DNA of 35,582 nucleotides from an uncultured Chthoniobacterales bacterium (GCA_902805675.1 CADCTA010000063.1:1-35582), one strand, 5' to 3'; shown: positions 1-6,815, numbered from the stretch's first letter. Notes: generated from the sequence alone by a model not told the origin. Numbers and translations: made by a program.

Positions 1-52
1 CTCCTGTTCCACGTTTCTTTGAACGAGTTCCCGTCGCGACGGCGCGCTCAGG

Positions 53-181
53 GCCTAACCAGGCGATGCAGCTGACCGCGAGCAAGCCTGCCGTTTACGC
101 TTGGAGTGTCTGCCGTCGAGAGCGTATGCTGCGTGGCATGCACAGAGGGCTCGCGGCAGCTGATCTTGTGTCTCGTTAGCC
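53..181 (+). other. attC recombination site 1 (129 bp)
   Basis: R'' is GCCTAAC (53-59) and R' is GTTAGCC (175-181). Inside, CAGCTG-A-CCGCGAGC on the left pairs with GCTCGCGG-CAGCTG on the right (ending at 163), leaving one unpaired A, the kind of extrahelical base that sets attC strand polarity. A further inner pairing TACGCT/AGCGTA lies in the variable terminal part. The length is close to that of the Vibrio super-integron repeats (known family size about 120-130 bp), longer than the classic 59-60-bp sites. It closes the cassette whose gene lies left of the window. Confidence 0.87.
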
Positions 182-201
182 GTTGCTCGCACATCTGCCG
201 A

Positions 202-561
202 ATGAAGCCATCTGCAACATCCGCAAACGCCCGGAAAGCCCTCCAACGCATTCCCGGAGTTGGGCCGAGCCTTGCGCAGGATTTAATCGATTTGGGTATT
301 CGCAGCGTCCCGGCTTTACGTCGTCGCAGCCCCGAACGACTTTACGAGCAGCTTTGCACACTCCGCGGTCAGCATCAGGATAGATGCGTCCTATATGTTT
401 TCCGCTGCGCCGTCTATTTCGCTTCGGAGGAGAGTCCCGACCCCGAACGCCTCAAATGGTGGAACTGGAAAGACCCGCAACCCACGCCCAAGTCACATGA
501 AAACACCAACCGCAAACTCACACTTTCACGGACTTCGCACCGTCATCTATCACGCGCCTGA
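202..561 (+). CDS. Cassette-borne Cdd1-type helix-hairpin-helix protein
   Basis: This 119-aa product matches the small 'pathogenicity locus' Cdd1 family: a helix-hairpin-helix ([17 protein letters not shown], about residues 15-35), a segment equivalent to LYEQLC, then QDRCVLYVFRCAVYFA and the terminal WWNWKD. HhH motifs usually bind DNA backbone non-specifically; the true role of the family is not established. ATG 202 is chosen because it lies just after the cassette start (176) and before the conserved region; the longer frame from 106 would run through attC1. Family members normally end near WWNWKD. Here about 30 extra residues follow and overlap the next gene by 65 bp, which may be non-conserved read-through. 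No clear Shine-Dalgarno precedes the start, as is common in integron cassettes, which often rely on upstream transcription. Confidence 0.82.
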   Translation: MKPSATSANARKALQRIPGVGPSLAQDLIDLGIRSVPALRRRSPERLYEQLCTLRGQHQDRCVLYVFRCAVYFASEESPDPERLKWWNWKDPQPTPKSHENTNRKLTLSRTSHRHLSRA

Positions 562-892
562 CCTCGACAAAGGAAAGGCTTGGTATTCGTCCGTCCTCGG
601 GATTGAGCCTTACTTCGACCAGCCTTTTTACGTCGGTTATAGCGTCGGCGGTTACGAGTTGGCTCTTGACCCCGATGCTTCCGCCACCCCCGGCGGCAAT
701 GCCGGTTCTGTCACTTACTGGGGCGTGTCGGACGCGCAGGTAGCTTTCGACCGTCTCATTGCACTCGGCGCGACGGAGCGTTCGGGCGTGCAGGATGTCG
801 GCGGCAGCATTCGCGTCGCGACGGTCTTCGACCCGTTCGGCAACATTTTCGGCATCATCCAGAACCCTCATTTCACGCTTCCGAACAAATGA
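497..892 (+). CDS. Cassette-borne VOC (glyoxalase/bleomycin-resistance fold) protein
   Basis: The 131-aa product has the vicinal-oxygen-chelate layout: an N-terminal beta strand (TVIYHAPDLDKGKAWYSSVLG), a central VGGYELALDP, and a C-terminal RVATVFDPFGNIFGIIQNP in which the 'DPFGN' turn is diagnostic. VOC proteins include metal-dependent lyases, dioxygenases and binding proteins for antibiotics; the substrate cannot be read from the sequence. ATG 497 is preferred over the longer frame from 395 because the VOC fold begins just after it. It starts inside the Cdd1-like gene (65-bp overlap) and stops 7 bp before attC2, so both genes lie in one cassette and would move together. VOC proteins are common cassette cargo, including some resistance genes, but no resistance role can be claimed here. 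Confidence 0.85.
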   Translation: MKTPTANSHFHGLRTVIYHAPDLDKGKAWYSSVLGIEPYFDQPFYVGYSVGGYELALDPDASATPGGNAGSVTYWGVSDAQVAFDRLIALGATERSGVQDVGGSIRVATVFDPFGNIFGIIQNPHFTLPNK

Positions 893-899
893 CCGCAAC

Positions 900-1094
900 G
901 GCTAACCAGGCGATGTAGCTGACGGCGAGCAAGGTTGCGATCTACGCTCCGGGTGTTTGCCATCGAGCGTCTGGCCTGCGCGCCAGCCGTTCAGGGCTCG
1001 CCGCAGCTGATGATTTGTCGCTCTGCTCCTCACCCTGCGGGCTCCGTCCACGTCACGGCTTGGCAGTCCGTTCCGTTCTTGTGTCTCGTTAGAT
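900..1094 (+). other. attC recombination site 2 (195 bp, enlarged)
   Basis: R'' is GGCTAAC (900-906) and R' is GTTAGAT (1088-1094). The left stem TAGCTG-A-CGGCGAGC pairs with GCTCGCCG-CAGCTG. Compared with sites 1 and 3 the second stem position has changed on both sides (C-G to G-C), so pairing is kept. The site differs by a 66-bp insertion at 1012-1077, between the CAGCTGAT of the L' side and the conserved CTTGTGTCTCGTTAG leading into R'. This makes the spacer next to R' strongly asymmetric. R'' is a perfect reverse complement of cassette 1's own first bases, so the site was functional when cassette 1 was acquired. Confidence 0.82.
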
Positions 1095-1467
1095 GACTCG
1101 GATCCACATTTCGGCGGCGGGTGCGCTGCTAGCAGTGTTGCTTCTCGTTCGCGTAGCCTCGGCATCACCACCCGACGACCTCCAGCGGCTATTCGCGACG
1201 AAACCGCATTGGGAGTTTCCGCGTCTCAAGTCTTCACCGGAGCTCGACCGGGCGGCCCGGGCGGCGATTCGGAACTACCGCGCCGTAGATCCAGAGGTGA
1301 AGATAGCGCTTACGGGCATTCACCATGATCCGCGGCGCCGGCTAGCATTTCTGACGTTCGGCGTCGCGAAGGATTCGCTCGTAATCCAAACGGACTTCTT
1401 CCTCGTGTACGTTTATGACCATGCGACGCATCGGCTGTTAGGGCACGTCTTCATCAACATGGCATGA
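1093..1467 (+). CDS. Cassette-borne exported protein of unknown function
   Basis: This 124-aa product begins with a clear Sec signal peptide: charged MTR, a hydrophobic stretch AAGALLAVLLLV, and a likely cleavage after ASA near residue 24. The mature part is about 100 residues and contains FRLK-like and beta-rich segments (RRLAFLTFGVAKDSLVIQTDFFLVYVYDH). It has no cysteines, repeats or catalytic motif that I recognise, and I cannot assign a family. The ATG shares its first two bases with R' of attC2 (GTTAGAT), so the start codon is partly created by the recombination site and no ribosome-binding site other than attC sequence precedes it. It is the only gene of cassette 2 and ends 25 bp before attC3. 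Confidence 0.78.
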   Translation: MTRIHISAAGALLAVLLLVRVASASPPDDLQRLFATKPHWEFPRLKSSPELDRAARAAIRNYRAVDPEVKIALTGIHHDPRRRLAFLTFGVAKDSLVIQTDFFLVYVYDHATHRLLGHVFINMA

Positions 1468-1492
1468 ACGCGCATCCACTACCCACGCCGTC

Positions 1493-1621
1493 ATCTAACC
1501 AAGCGATGCAGCTGACCGCGAGCAAGCCTGCGATTTACGCTTTCTGCGTCTGCCATCGCGAGCGTATGGCGCGATTCATGCACAGAGGGCTCGCGGCAGC
1601 TGATCTTGTCTCTCGTTAGGT
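1493..1621 (+). other. attC recombination site 3 (129 bp, array boundary)
   Basis: R'' is ATCTAAC (1493-1499) and R' is GTTAGGT (1615-1621). The stem CAGCTG-A-CCGCGAGC with GCTCGCGG-CAGCTG is identical to site 1, and the site has exactly the same length, so these are near-copies of one attC type with variation mainly in the central loop (about 1540-1580). No matching R'' (which would read AAAAGACCTAAC) was found downstream, so the following gene is not part of a complete cassette. Confidence 0.87.
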
Positions 1622-1648
1622 CTTTTAGCGCGTGAGCAGCGACGTTTG

Positions 1649-2212
1649 ATGAAGGCCTGGCATGTTGTGGTGATGGGGGTGTCGGGGTCCGGGAAATCGA
1701 CGGTAGGTGAGCTTTTGGCGAGGCGGATTGGTGGCCGATTTGTGGACGGGGATCTGTTCCATCCGGAGGCGAATGTCGCTAAGATGCAGGCCGGCGCGCC
1801 GCTCGATGACCGAGATCGGAAGCCGTGGCTCGAAGCGATCGGGCAGCAGCTGGCGGAAGCTCGCGATGGATCGATCGTGATCGCTTGCAGCGCGCTGAAG
1901 AGGTCGTACCGCGACATCATTCGTTCGCGTGATCCGCAGGCCCGGTTCGTTCTCCTGCACGGATCGCGCGAGCTGCTGGCGAAGCGGCTGCGCGCGCGCA
2001 GCGGTCACTTCATGCCGCCGGCGCTGTTGCAGTCGCAGCTCGAGACGCTGGAGGAGCTGCAGGCGGATGAAGGCGGCTTCGTTGTCGACATTACCAGAAC
2101 GCCGGACGAGTTAGCACGGGATGCGGCAGGGCTACTCCGCGAGGCCGGCTGCAAAGGTGGGGAAACGGCGAGACCTGATGGAACTCAACCAAGTCACTCT
2201 TCCGGCGGTTGA
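1649..2212 (+). CDS. gntK: Gluconokinase (thermoresistant GntK family)
   Basis: The enzyme phosphorylates D-gluconate to 6-phosphogluconate with ATP in the cytoplasm, feeding the pentose phosphate or Entner-Doudoroff routes. The 187-aa product has the P-loop GVSGSGKST (residues 10-18), the family signature DGDLFHPEANVAKM with GAPLDDRDRKPWL after it, and IACSALKRSYRDIIR. The usual family length is about 165-180. A TTG codon sits directly before ATG 1649; the ATG is chosen. The last 35 bp overlap the next gene, which suggests translational coupling. It is the first gene beyond the cassette array and has no attC behind it, so it probably represents stable flanking chromosome. Confidence 0.9.
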   Translation: MKAWHVVVMGVSGSGKSTVGELLARRIGGRFVDGDLFHPEANVAKMQAGAPLDDRDRKPWLEAIGQQLAEARDGSIVIACSALKRSYRDIIRSRDPQARFVLLHGSRELLAKRLRARSGHFMPPALLQSQLETLEELQADEGGFVVDITRTPDELARDAAGLLREAGCKGGETARPDGTQPSHSSGG

Positions 2213-2555
2213 TGTCGCGGCGTCCGTTGCCTTTTATCGGAAGATGGGGTTCGAGCTCATCGTCGATGCCCCGCATTATGCGCGCTTCAAAGCGACGGTG
2301 GGCGACGCTACGTTCTCGGTTCATCAGGTGGACACCGTGACGGGGCTGTCGGGGGTCGTCGTCTATTTCGAGTGCGCGGCGCTCGATAAACAGGTAGCCG
2401 CCCTCCAGGCGAACGGATTTCAGTTTACGCAGCAACCTCGCGACGAGCGCTGGCTCTGGCGGGAGGCGCGGCTTCTCGACCCGGCGGGGAACGTCATCTG
2501 TCTCTACCACGGCGGCGAGAATCGGCTGAACCCGCCGTGGCGCGTGAAAGCGTAA
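2178..2555 (+). CDS. VOC family protein
   Basis: The 125-aa product starts MELNQVTLPAVDVAASVAFY, the typical first beta-alpha unit of glyoxalase-fold proteins, and ends with LDPAGNVICLYHGGENR, where DPAGN is the conserved turn. A central FSVHQVD strand and the ALDKQVAALQANG helix fit one VOC module pair. ATG 2178 is chosen because the fold begins there; the longer frame from 2121 only adds sequence inside gntK. It overlaps gntK by 35 bp and is probably co-transcribed with it. The substrate is unknown. It is not closely similar to the cassette VOC protein at 497-892. Confidence 0.85.
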   Translation: MELNQVTLPAVDVAASVAFYRKMGFELIVDAPHYARFKATVGDATFSVHQVDTVTGLSGVVVYFECAALDKQVAALQANGFQFTQQPRDERWLWREARLLDPAGNVICLYHGGENRLNPPWRVKA

Positions 2556-2654
2556 CGGGGTGACGGAGCAGACTGGCCGGCTGCATCTGGCGCGTGTTTG
2601 CGATTGCACGTCGCGCCTGTTCTACCGACGCTCGCGGTGATGAAGGAAGTGCCG

Positions 2655-4211
2655 ATGAACGAACTGGCGGCCGCGCAGGGACGGCTGCCCGATCCGAACG
2701 CGCGGATTCCGCGGCAGATCAGCTACATCATTGGCAACGAGGGTTGCGAGCGGTTCAGTTTCTACGGCATGCGGAACATCCTCACGGTGTTCCTCGTCTC
2801 GTCGCTGCTGATGTATCTGCCGGAAGGGGATCGGTCGCGGGCGGCGAAGGATGTGTTCCACACGTTTGTGATCGGCGTGTACTTCTTCCCGCTGCTCGGG
2901 GGGTGGCTGGCGGATCGGTTCTTCGGCAAATACAACACGATCTTCTGGCTCAGCCTGGTCTACTGCGCCGGGCACGCATGTCTGGCGGTGTTCGAAGATA
3001 ACCGCGCCGGGTTCTACACGGGGTTGGCGCTGATCGCGTTTGGCTCGGGCGGCATCAAGCCGTGCGTGTCGGCCTTTGTCGGCGATCAGTTTGATCAGTC
3101 GAACAAGCACCGCGCAAAGGTGGTCTTCGATGCCTTCTACTGGATCATCAATTTCGGCTCGTTCTTCGCATCGCTGCTCATGCCGATCTTTCTGCGGAGC
3201 TACGGCGCGAGTGTGGCGTTTGGCATTCCCGGCGCGTTGATGTTCATCGCAACGGTGATCCTGTGGGCCGGGCGTAAGCAATACGTGATGGTGCCGCCGG
3301 CGCCGCCGAATCCGCATTCCTTCCTCAACGTGTCGCGCACAGCGATCGCGGCGGGAACACCTGGTCGCGTCCTGGCGATCATCGGAGTTGTGGCTGCGGT
3401 CGGTGCGTTCCTGCTCATCCCGAAGTTTGGATTTGTGATCGCGGCGTGTCTCGCGCTGGTGGCGGTGATTGGGTTCGGCGGCGCTGGCGTCTGGATGCAA
3501 CTGGATGGCGCGCGCGGCAAACATCCCGACGATGCGATCAACGGCGTGCGCGCGGTGTTGCGGGTGCTGGTACTGTTCGCGCTCGTGACTCCGTTTTGGT
3601 CGCTCTTCGATCAAAAGGCGTCGACCTGGGTGCTGCAGGCCGATGCGATGACGAAGCCGACGTGGTTCCAATCATCACAGATGCAGGCGCTCAATCCGCT
3701 GCTGGTGATGATCCTGATTCCGTTCAACAATCTCGTGCTCTACCCGGCCCTGGGGCGGCTGGGCTTCGAGGTCACGGCGCTGCGACGGATGACCGCAGGC
3801 ATCGCGTTCTCCGGCCTGTCGTGGATCGCGGTGGGCGTGATGCAGGTGGTGCTCGATGGCGGCACGCCGTTCACGATCACGTGGCAGGTGCTGCCGTATG
3901 CGTTGCTCACGTTCGGCGAAGTGCTGGTGTCGGCGACGGGCCTTGAGTTCGCCTACAGCCAGGCGCCACCGGCGATGAAAGGCGTGCTGATGGCCTTCTG
4001 GAGTTTGTCGGTCACGATCGGCAATCTCTGGGTGCTGGTGGTGAACGCGGGCGTGCAAAACGCCGCCGTGATCGAGTTCATCAAATCGAGCGGCTTCGGC
4101 CTGACGGCGTTCCAGATGTTCTTCTTCGCGGCCTTTGCGTTCGCGGCGGCGCTGGCCTTCGGGCTCGTCGCGCGCACCTATCCGGTGGCGGATCATTATC
4201 GGTCGGCGTAA
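2655..4211 (+). CDS. POT/PTR family proton-coupled peptide transporter
   Basis: The 518-aa product imports di- and tripeptides with protons across the inner membrane. The N-terminus carries the family motif ExxERFxFYG (NEGCERFSFYGMRNIL), in which the glutamate and arginine couple to protons. GGIKPCVSAFVGDQF (second PTR2 signature) follows near residue 140, and about 12-14 hydrophobic segments span the protein. ATG 2655 is preferred over ATG 2640 because GGAAG lies 5 nt before it. It is alone between the VOC gene (99 bp upstream) and an ASCH gene (27 bp downstream). Together with the peptidases at 29708-35305 it fits an organism that scavenges peptides. Confidence 0.92.
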   Translation: MNELAAAQGRLPDPNARIPRQISYIIGNEGCERFSFYGMRNILTVFLVSSLLMYLPEGDRSRAAKDVFHTFVIGVYFFPLLGGWLADRFFGKYNTIFWLSLVYCAGHACLAVFEDNRAGFYTGLALIAFGSGGIKPCVSAFVGDQFDQSNKHRAKVVFDAFYWIINFGSFFASLLMPIFLRSYGASVAFGIPGALMFIATVILWAGRKQYVMVPPAPPNPHSFLNVSRTAIAAGTPGRVLAIIGVVAAVGAFLLIPKFGFVIAACLALVAVIGFGGAGVWMQLDGARGKHPDDAINGVRAVLRVLVLFALVTPFWSLFDQKASTWVLQADAMTKPTWFQSSQMQALNPLLVMILIPFNNLVLYPALGRLGFEVTALRRMTAGIAFSGLSWIAVGVMQVVLDGGTPFTITWQVLPYALLTFGEVLVSATGLEFAYSQAPPAMKGVLMAFWSLSVTIGNLWVLVVNAGVQNAAVIEFIKSSGFGLTAFQMFFFAAFAFAAALAFGLVARTYPVADHYRSA

Positions 4212-4238
4212 CGCGCCACGCTGCGCGCCGGAGGTCAG

Positions 4239-4700
4239 ATGCACGCGTCGGTCGAAGCGATGTGGCGCTCGTTTCTGCATTCGCGGGGCGAGACGCCAGA
4301 GACAAGCCAGCTGCGTCTTTCCTCCTTTCATTTCTGCGACAAGGAGCACGATGCGGATCTGTGCGCGCGCCTCGTCGTGGCAGGAGTGAAGCGCGCCACC
4401 TCGCCGTCGCTCTGGTTCTTCGAGAGTCGAGCCGAGCGGCTACCTGCAGTCGGAGACCTGCACGTCATCACGAATTGGGCCGGAGAGGCACAGTGTGTCG
4501 TGCGCACCACTCAGGTGGAAGTTGTGCCTTTCGATCAGGTGACCGAAGAGCACGCCGCCGCAGAAGGCGAGGGGGATGGCACGCTCGCGTGGTGGCGCCG
4601 CGTGCACTGGGAATATTACGCGCGGGAACTGTCGGGCACGCAGTTCGAGCGGCGCGCCGATATGCCGATCGTCTGCGAGCGTTTCGAACGGATCTGGTAA
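4239..4700 (+). CDS. ASCH domain-containing protein (YhfF type)
   Basis: The 153-aa product has a complete ASCH fold: GVKRATSPSLWFF (about residue 49 on), GDLHVITNWAGEAQCVVRTTQVEVVPFDQVTEEHAAAEGEGD, and WWRRVHWEYY. ASCH domains are related to PUA domains and are thought to bind RNA or nucleotides; some relatives hydrolyse N4-acetylcytidine, but that is a different subgroup. A GGAGGT sequence ends 3 nt before ATG 4239 and supports this start. The stop is followed at once by an 8-bp hairpin. Confidence 0.87.
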   Translation: MHASVEAMWRSFLHSRGETPETSQLRLSSFHFCDKEHDADLCARLVVAGVKRATSPSLWFFESRAERLPAVGDLHVITNWAGEAQCVVRTTQVEVVPFDQVTEEHAAAEGEGDGTLAWWRRVHWEYYARELSGTQFERRADMPIVCERFERIW

Positions 4701-4702
4701 GC

Positions 4703-4727
4703 TGCCGCCGAGCAAGCCGCGGCGGCA
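4703..4727 (+). terminator. Hairpin directly after the ASCH gene
   Basis: TGCCGCCG (4703-4710) and CGGCGGCA (4720-4727) form a perfect 8-bp GC stem with a 9-nt loop, starting 2 nt after the stop codon. There is no U-tract, so it may be an attenuated terminator or an mRNA 3'-end stabiliser. Confidence 0.45.
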
Positions 4728-5163
4728 TCCGCGAGCCCAATCCGATGCAGCAAGCTCGCGCCTGGGCTGGCGGCGAGACGCGTGCCGGAGTCGCCCGTGC
4801 TGCATTCGCCGCTGACCCTGCCGCAGTGGATGCGCACGAACCGGCGGCGGTCGCGCGGCGCGCTCAGCCGGCCACACACTCCGCTACGCGCACATCGCCG
4901 CTCACGTCCGTCGCGCCGCGTGGTCATCCTGAGTCGCGGAGACGACGAAGGACCTCGCGCGGGCTGTTTCGTCATGCACTCGCTTCGTAAACTCCGTCAC
5001 CCTGCGCGAAGTCTCTCGCCGTCTACGCGCCTTGGGATCGCCGCACCAAGCCGAGCGCGGACGGGGACGGTTAGTGGCGGCAGACCGACACGCGATTGTC
5101 TGAATGCGCGCCTGCGCCAACACGCCACGGCCATGGTCATGCCGACCGCCGTTTGCACAGGTA
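4728..5163. other. Non-coding stretch with a degenerate GTCATCCTGAG repeat
   Basis: No gene is visible in about 430 bp between the ASCH and dehydrogenase genes; the open frames here lack family features. From 4923 the sequence GTCATCCTGAGTCGCGGAG and from about 5007 GTCACCCTGCGCGAAGTC resemble, in degraded form, the palindromic repeats at 17979 and 33030. CTTGG/CCAAG near 5030-5050 can form a small hairpin. The promoter of the dehydrogenase operon should lie in the last part but I cannot point to it. Confidence 0.5.
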
Positions 5164-6318
5164 ATGCTAGCAATGAACTACCGCGGGCCGCTGCGCGTCC
5201 GCATCGATGAGAAGCCGATGCCCGAGATCCTGCATCCGCAGGACGCTATCGTCCGCGTGACGCGTTCGTGCATCTGCGGATCTGACCTCCATCTTTACAA
5301 CGGCTCCGTGCCGGACACGCGGCCTGGCATGACATTTGGCCACGAGTTTACCGGGATCGTGGAGCAGATCGGCGGCGAAGTGCAGAAGCTCAAAGTCGGC
5401 GATCACGTGCTGGTGCCGTTTAACATCGCCTGCGGCAAATGCGTTTTCTGCCAACAGGAGCTCTACGGGAATTGCCACGAGTCGAACTCGGAAGCGACCG
5501 CCGTCGGAGCGATCTACGGCTATTCACACACCGCCGGCGGCTATGATGGCGGCCAGGCGGAATACGTCCGCGTGCCATACGCGGATGTGAGCCCGACGGT
5601 GATTCCCGACGGCATGGACCCGGATGACGCGGTGATGCTGACAGATGTCGTGCCGACCGGATACCAGGCCGCTGAAATGGCCGGCATTCAACCTGGCGAC
5701 ACAGTCTGTGTTTTTGGCGCAGGGCCGGTCGGAATCATGGCTGCGCGTTGTGCGTGGCTCTTCGGCGCGGGACGCGTGATCGTGATCGATTGCGTCCAGT
5801 ACCGGCTCGAGTTTGCGAGGAACTACGCGCCGGCGGAGGTCTATAACTTCAAGGAGCTCGACGATGTGGTGCTCTTCATGAAGAAGACGACCGATTGGAT
5901 GGGCGCTGACGTCTGCATCGATGCCGTGGGCGCTGAAGCCGCTGGCAATGCGATGCAATCGCTCCTCGGGCGGAAGTTGCTCATGCAAGGCGGCTCCGCG
6001 ACTGCGCTGCACTGGGCGATCAACTCAGTGAAGAAAGGCGGGATCATCTCCATCGTCGGCGTGTATGGCCCGATCGACACGCTTGTCCCGATCGGCAACG
6101 TCTTGAACAAAGGCCTCACCATCCGCGCGAACCAGGCCTCGGTGAAACGGCTGCTGCCGCGCTTGATCGAGCATGTGCAGAGCGGCGTCCTGAATCCGAA
6201 AGCGCTGATCACCCATCGTGTGCCGCTCGAGTACGTGTCGGATGCATACCGCATTTTTTCAGCGAAGCTCGATAATTGCATCAAGCCGGTGCTGCTGCCG
6301 CCATCGGTCAGAAGTTAA
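5164..6318 (+). CDS. Zinc-dependent alcohol dehydrogenase (formaldehyde dehydrogenase-like MDR)
   Basis: The 384-aa product is a medium-chain dehydrogenase/reductase that oxidises an alcohol or aldehyde adduct with NAD(P). Catalytic zinc ligands are C38 and the GHE motif (H60, E61); the structural zinc site is C90, C93, C96, C104. The Rossmann motif GAGPVG is at 185-190 with D209 following, which favours NAD over NADP. The sequence SCICGSDLHLYNG and the long insert NCHESNSEATAVGAIYGYSHTAGGYDGGQ resemble glutathione-independent formaldehyde dehydrogenase relatives, but the substrate is uncertain. ATG 5164 (MLAMNYRG) is preferred; ATG 5173 is possible. The partner gene follows after 11 bp. Confidence 0.9.
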   Translation: MLAMNYRGPLRVRIDEKPMPEILHPQDAIVRVTRSCICGSDLHLYNGSVPDTRPGMTFGHEFTGIVEQIGGEVQKLKVGDHVLVPFNIACGKCVFCQQELYGNCHESNSEATAVGAIYGYSHTAGGYDGGQAEYVRVPYADVSPTVIPDGMDPDDAVMLTDVVPTGYQAAEMAGIQPGDTVCVFGAGPVGIMAARCAWLFGAGRVIVIDCVQYRLEFARNYAPAEVYNFKELDDVVLFMKKTTDWMGADVCIDAVGAEAAGNAMQSLLGRKLLMQGGSATALHWAINSVKKGGIISIVGVYGPIDTLVPIGNVLNKGLTIRANQASVKRLLPRLIEHVQSGVLNPKALITHRVPLEYVSDAYRIFSAKLDNCIKPVLLPPSVRS

Positions 6319-6329
6319 GGAACACCGCC

Positions 6330-6815
6330 ATGGAAAAGAGATTGATTGATCCTTCGCAAGTCAAAGGCTGGGGCATTGACGCCGATCCGAAGAACGACCC
6401 GACCTACCCGATGAAGGCGCGGAACAACGGCGAGCACAAAGGTTACAGCTGGCAGCGTCCGACGCAGCAGCGCGGCGACGTCGAGGTCCTGCACTCGAAC
6501 GAGCGACCGCACCTCACCGCCGTCTTTGGAACATCCACTCCGCCGCGCGGCCTGAGTGGCCTGCTGCGCCGGTTCGCCTTCCGCTACAGTGAATCGAGCT
6601 ACGGTCACTGGTTGCCATTGATGGCTGCCGACCGCATCGGTGTCGCGGAAGGTTATGTCGAGGACCTCGCGCGTGGGCACATTCCGAACGTTTTCGCGGA
6701 ACGCGGCTGGGCCGCAGAGTGGAAGTATAACCGAGGAAGCTTGCTCCTGCGGATCGGTGTCGGCGTGGCGGTCATTTCTGCGGCCGTCGCCTATCTCAGT
6801 TCGGACACGGATTAG
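6330..6815 (+). CDS. Conserved protein with one C-terminal membrane segment, partner of the dehydrogenase
   Basis: This 161-aa product begins MEKRLIDPSQVKGWGIDADP, with an AAGGA ribosome-binding site before ATG 6330. It has a hydrophilic proline- and charge-rich N-terminal half (about residues 1-65), a central stretch FGTSTPPRGLSGLLRRFAFRYSESSYGHW, and a C-terminal hydrophobic helix LLLRIGVGVAVISAAVAYL near the end. That suggests anchoring in the inner membrane with most of the protein cytoplasmic. I recall this protein type as a frequent neighbour of this dehydrogenase type. The 11-bp gap indicates an operon. Its biochemical role is unknown. Confidence 0.8.
   Translation: MEKRLIDPSQVKGWGIDADPKNDPTYPMKARNNGEHKGYSWQRPTQQRGDVEVLHSNERPHLTAVFGTSTPPRGLSGLLRRFAFRYSESSYGHWLPLMAADRIGVAEGYVEDLARGHIPNVFAERGWAAEWKYNRGSLLLRIGVGVAVISAAVAYLSSDTD

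Larger units (their letters stand above)
1..1621 (+). mobile_element. Distal end of an integron gene-cassette array (three attC sites, two complete cassettes)
   Basis: Three long imperfect palindromes with R'' (RYYYAAC-like) and R' (GTTRRRY-like) ends occur at 53-181, 900-1094 and 1493-1621, separated by short open reading frames all on the + strand. Cutting each R' between G and TT defines cassette 1 (176-1088, 913 bp) and cassette 2 (1089-1615, 527 bp). Bases 1-175 are the tail of an earlier cassette; a reading frame that stops with TGA at 20-22, about 30 bp before attC1, may be its gene end. Each complete cassette's 5' end is the exact 10-nt reverse complement of its own R'' region (175-184 with 897-906; 1088-1097 with 1490-1499). 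That is a property of excised circular cassettes and is hard to explain otherwise. No integrase gene or attI is in view. No further attC follows 1621, so this is the array's far end. It could be a mobile integron, a sedentary chromosomal one, or an integrase-less attC cluster. Confidence 0.88.

Noticed and set aside
106..201. Earlier start of the Cdd1-like gene
   Set aside because: These codons lie in attC1, outside the cassette that carries the gene.
53..1621. CRISPR array
   Set aside because: The repeats are three 129-195 bp palindromes hundreds of bases apart with genes between them, not short repeats with uniform spacers.
2622..3671. 349-codon frame antisense to the peptide transporter
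   Set aside because: The opposite strand encodes a well-supported POT transporter; the antisense product is charged low complexity.
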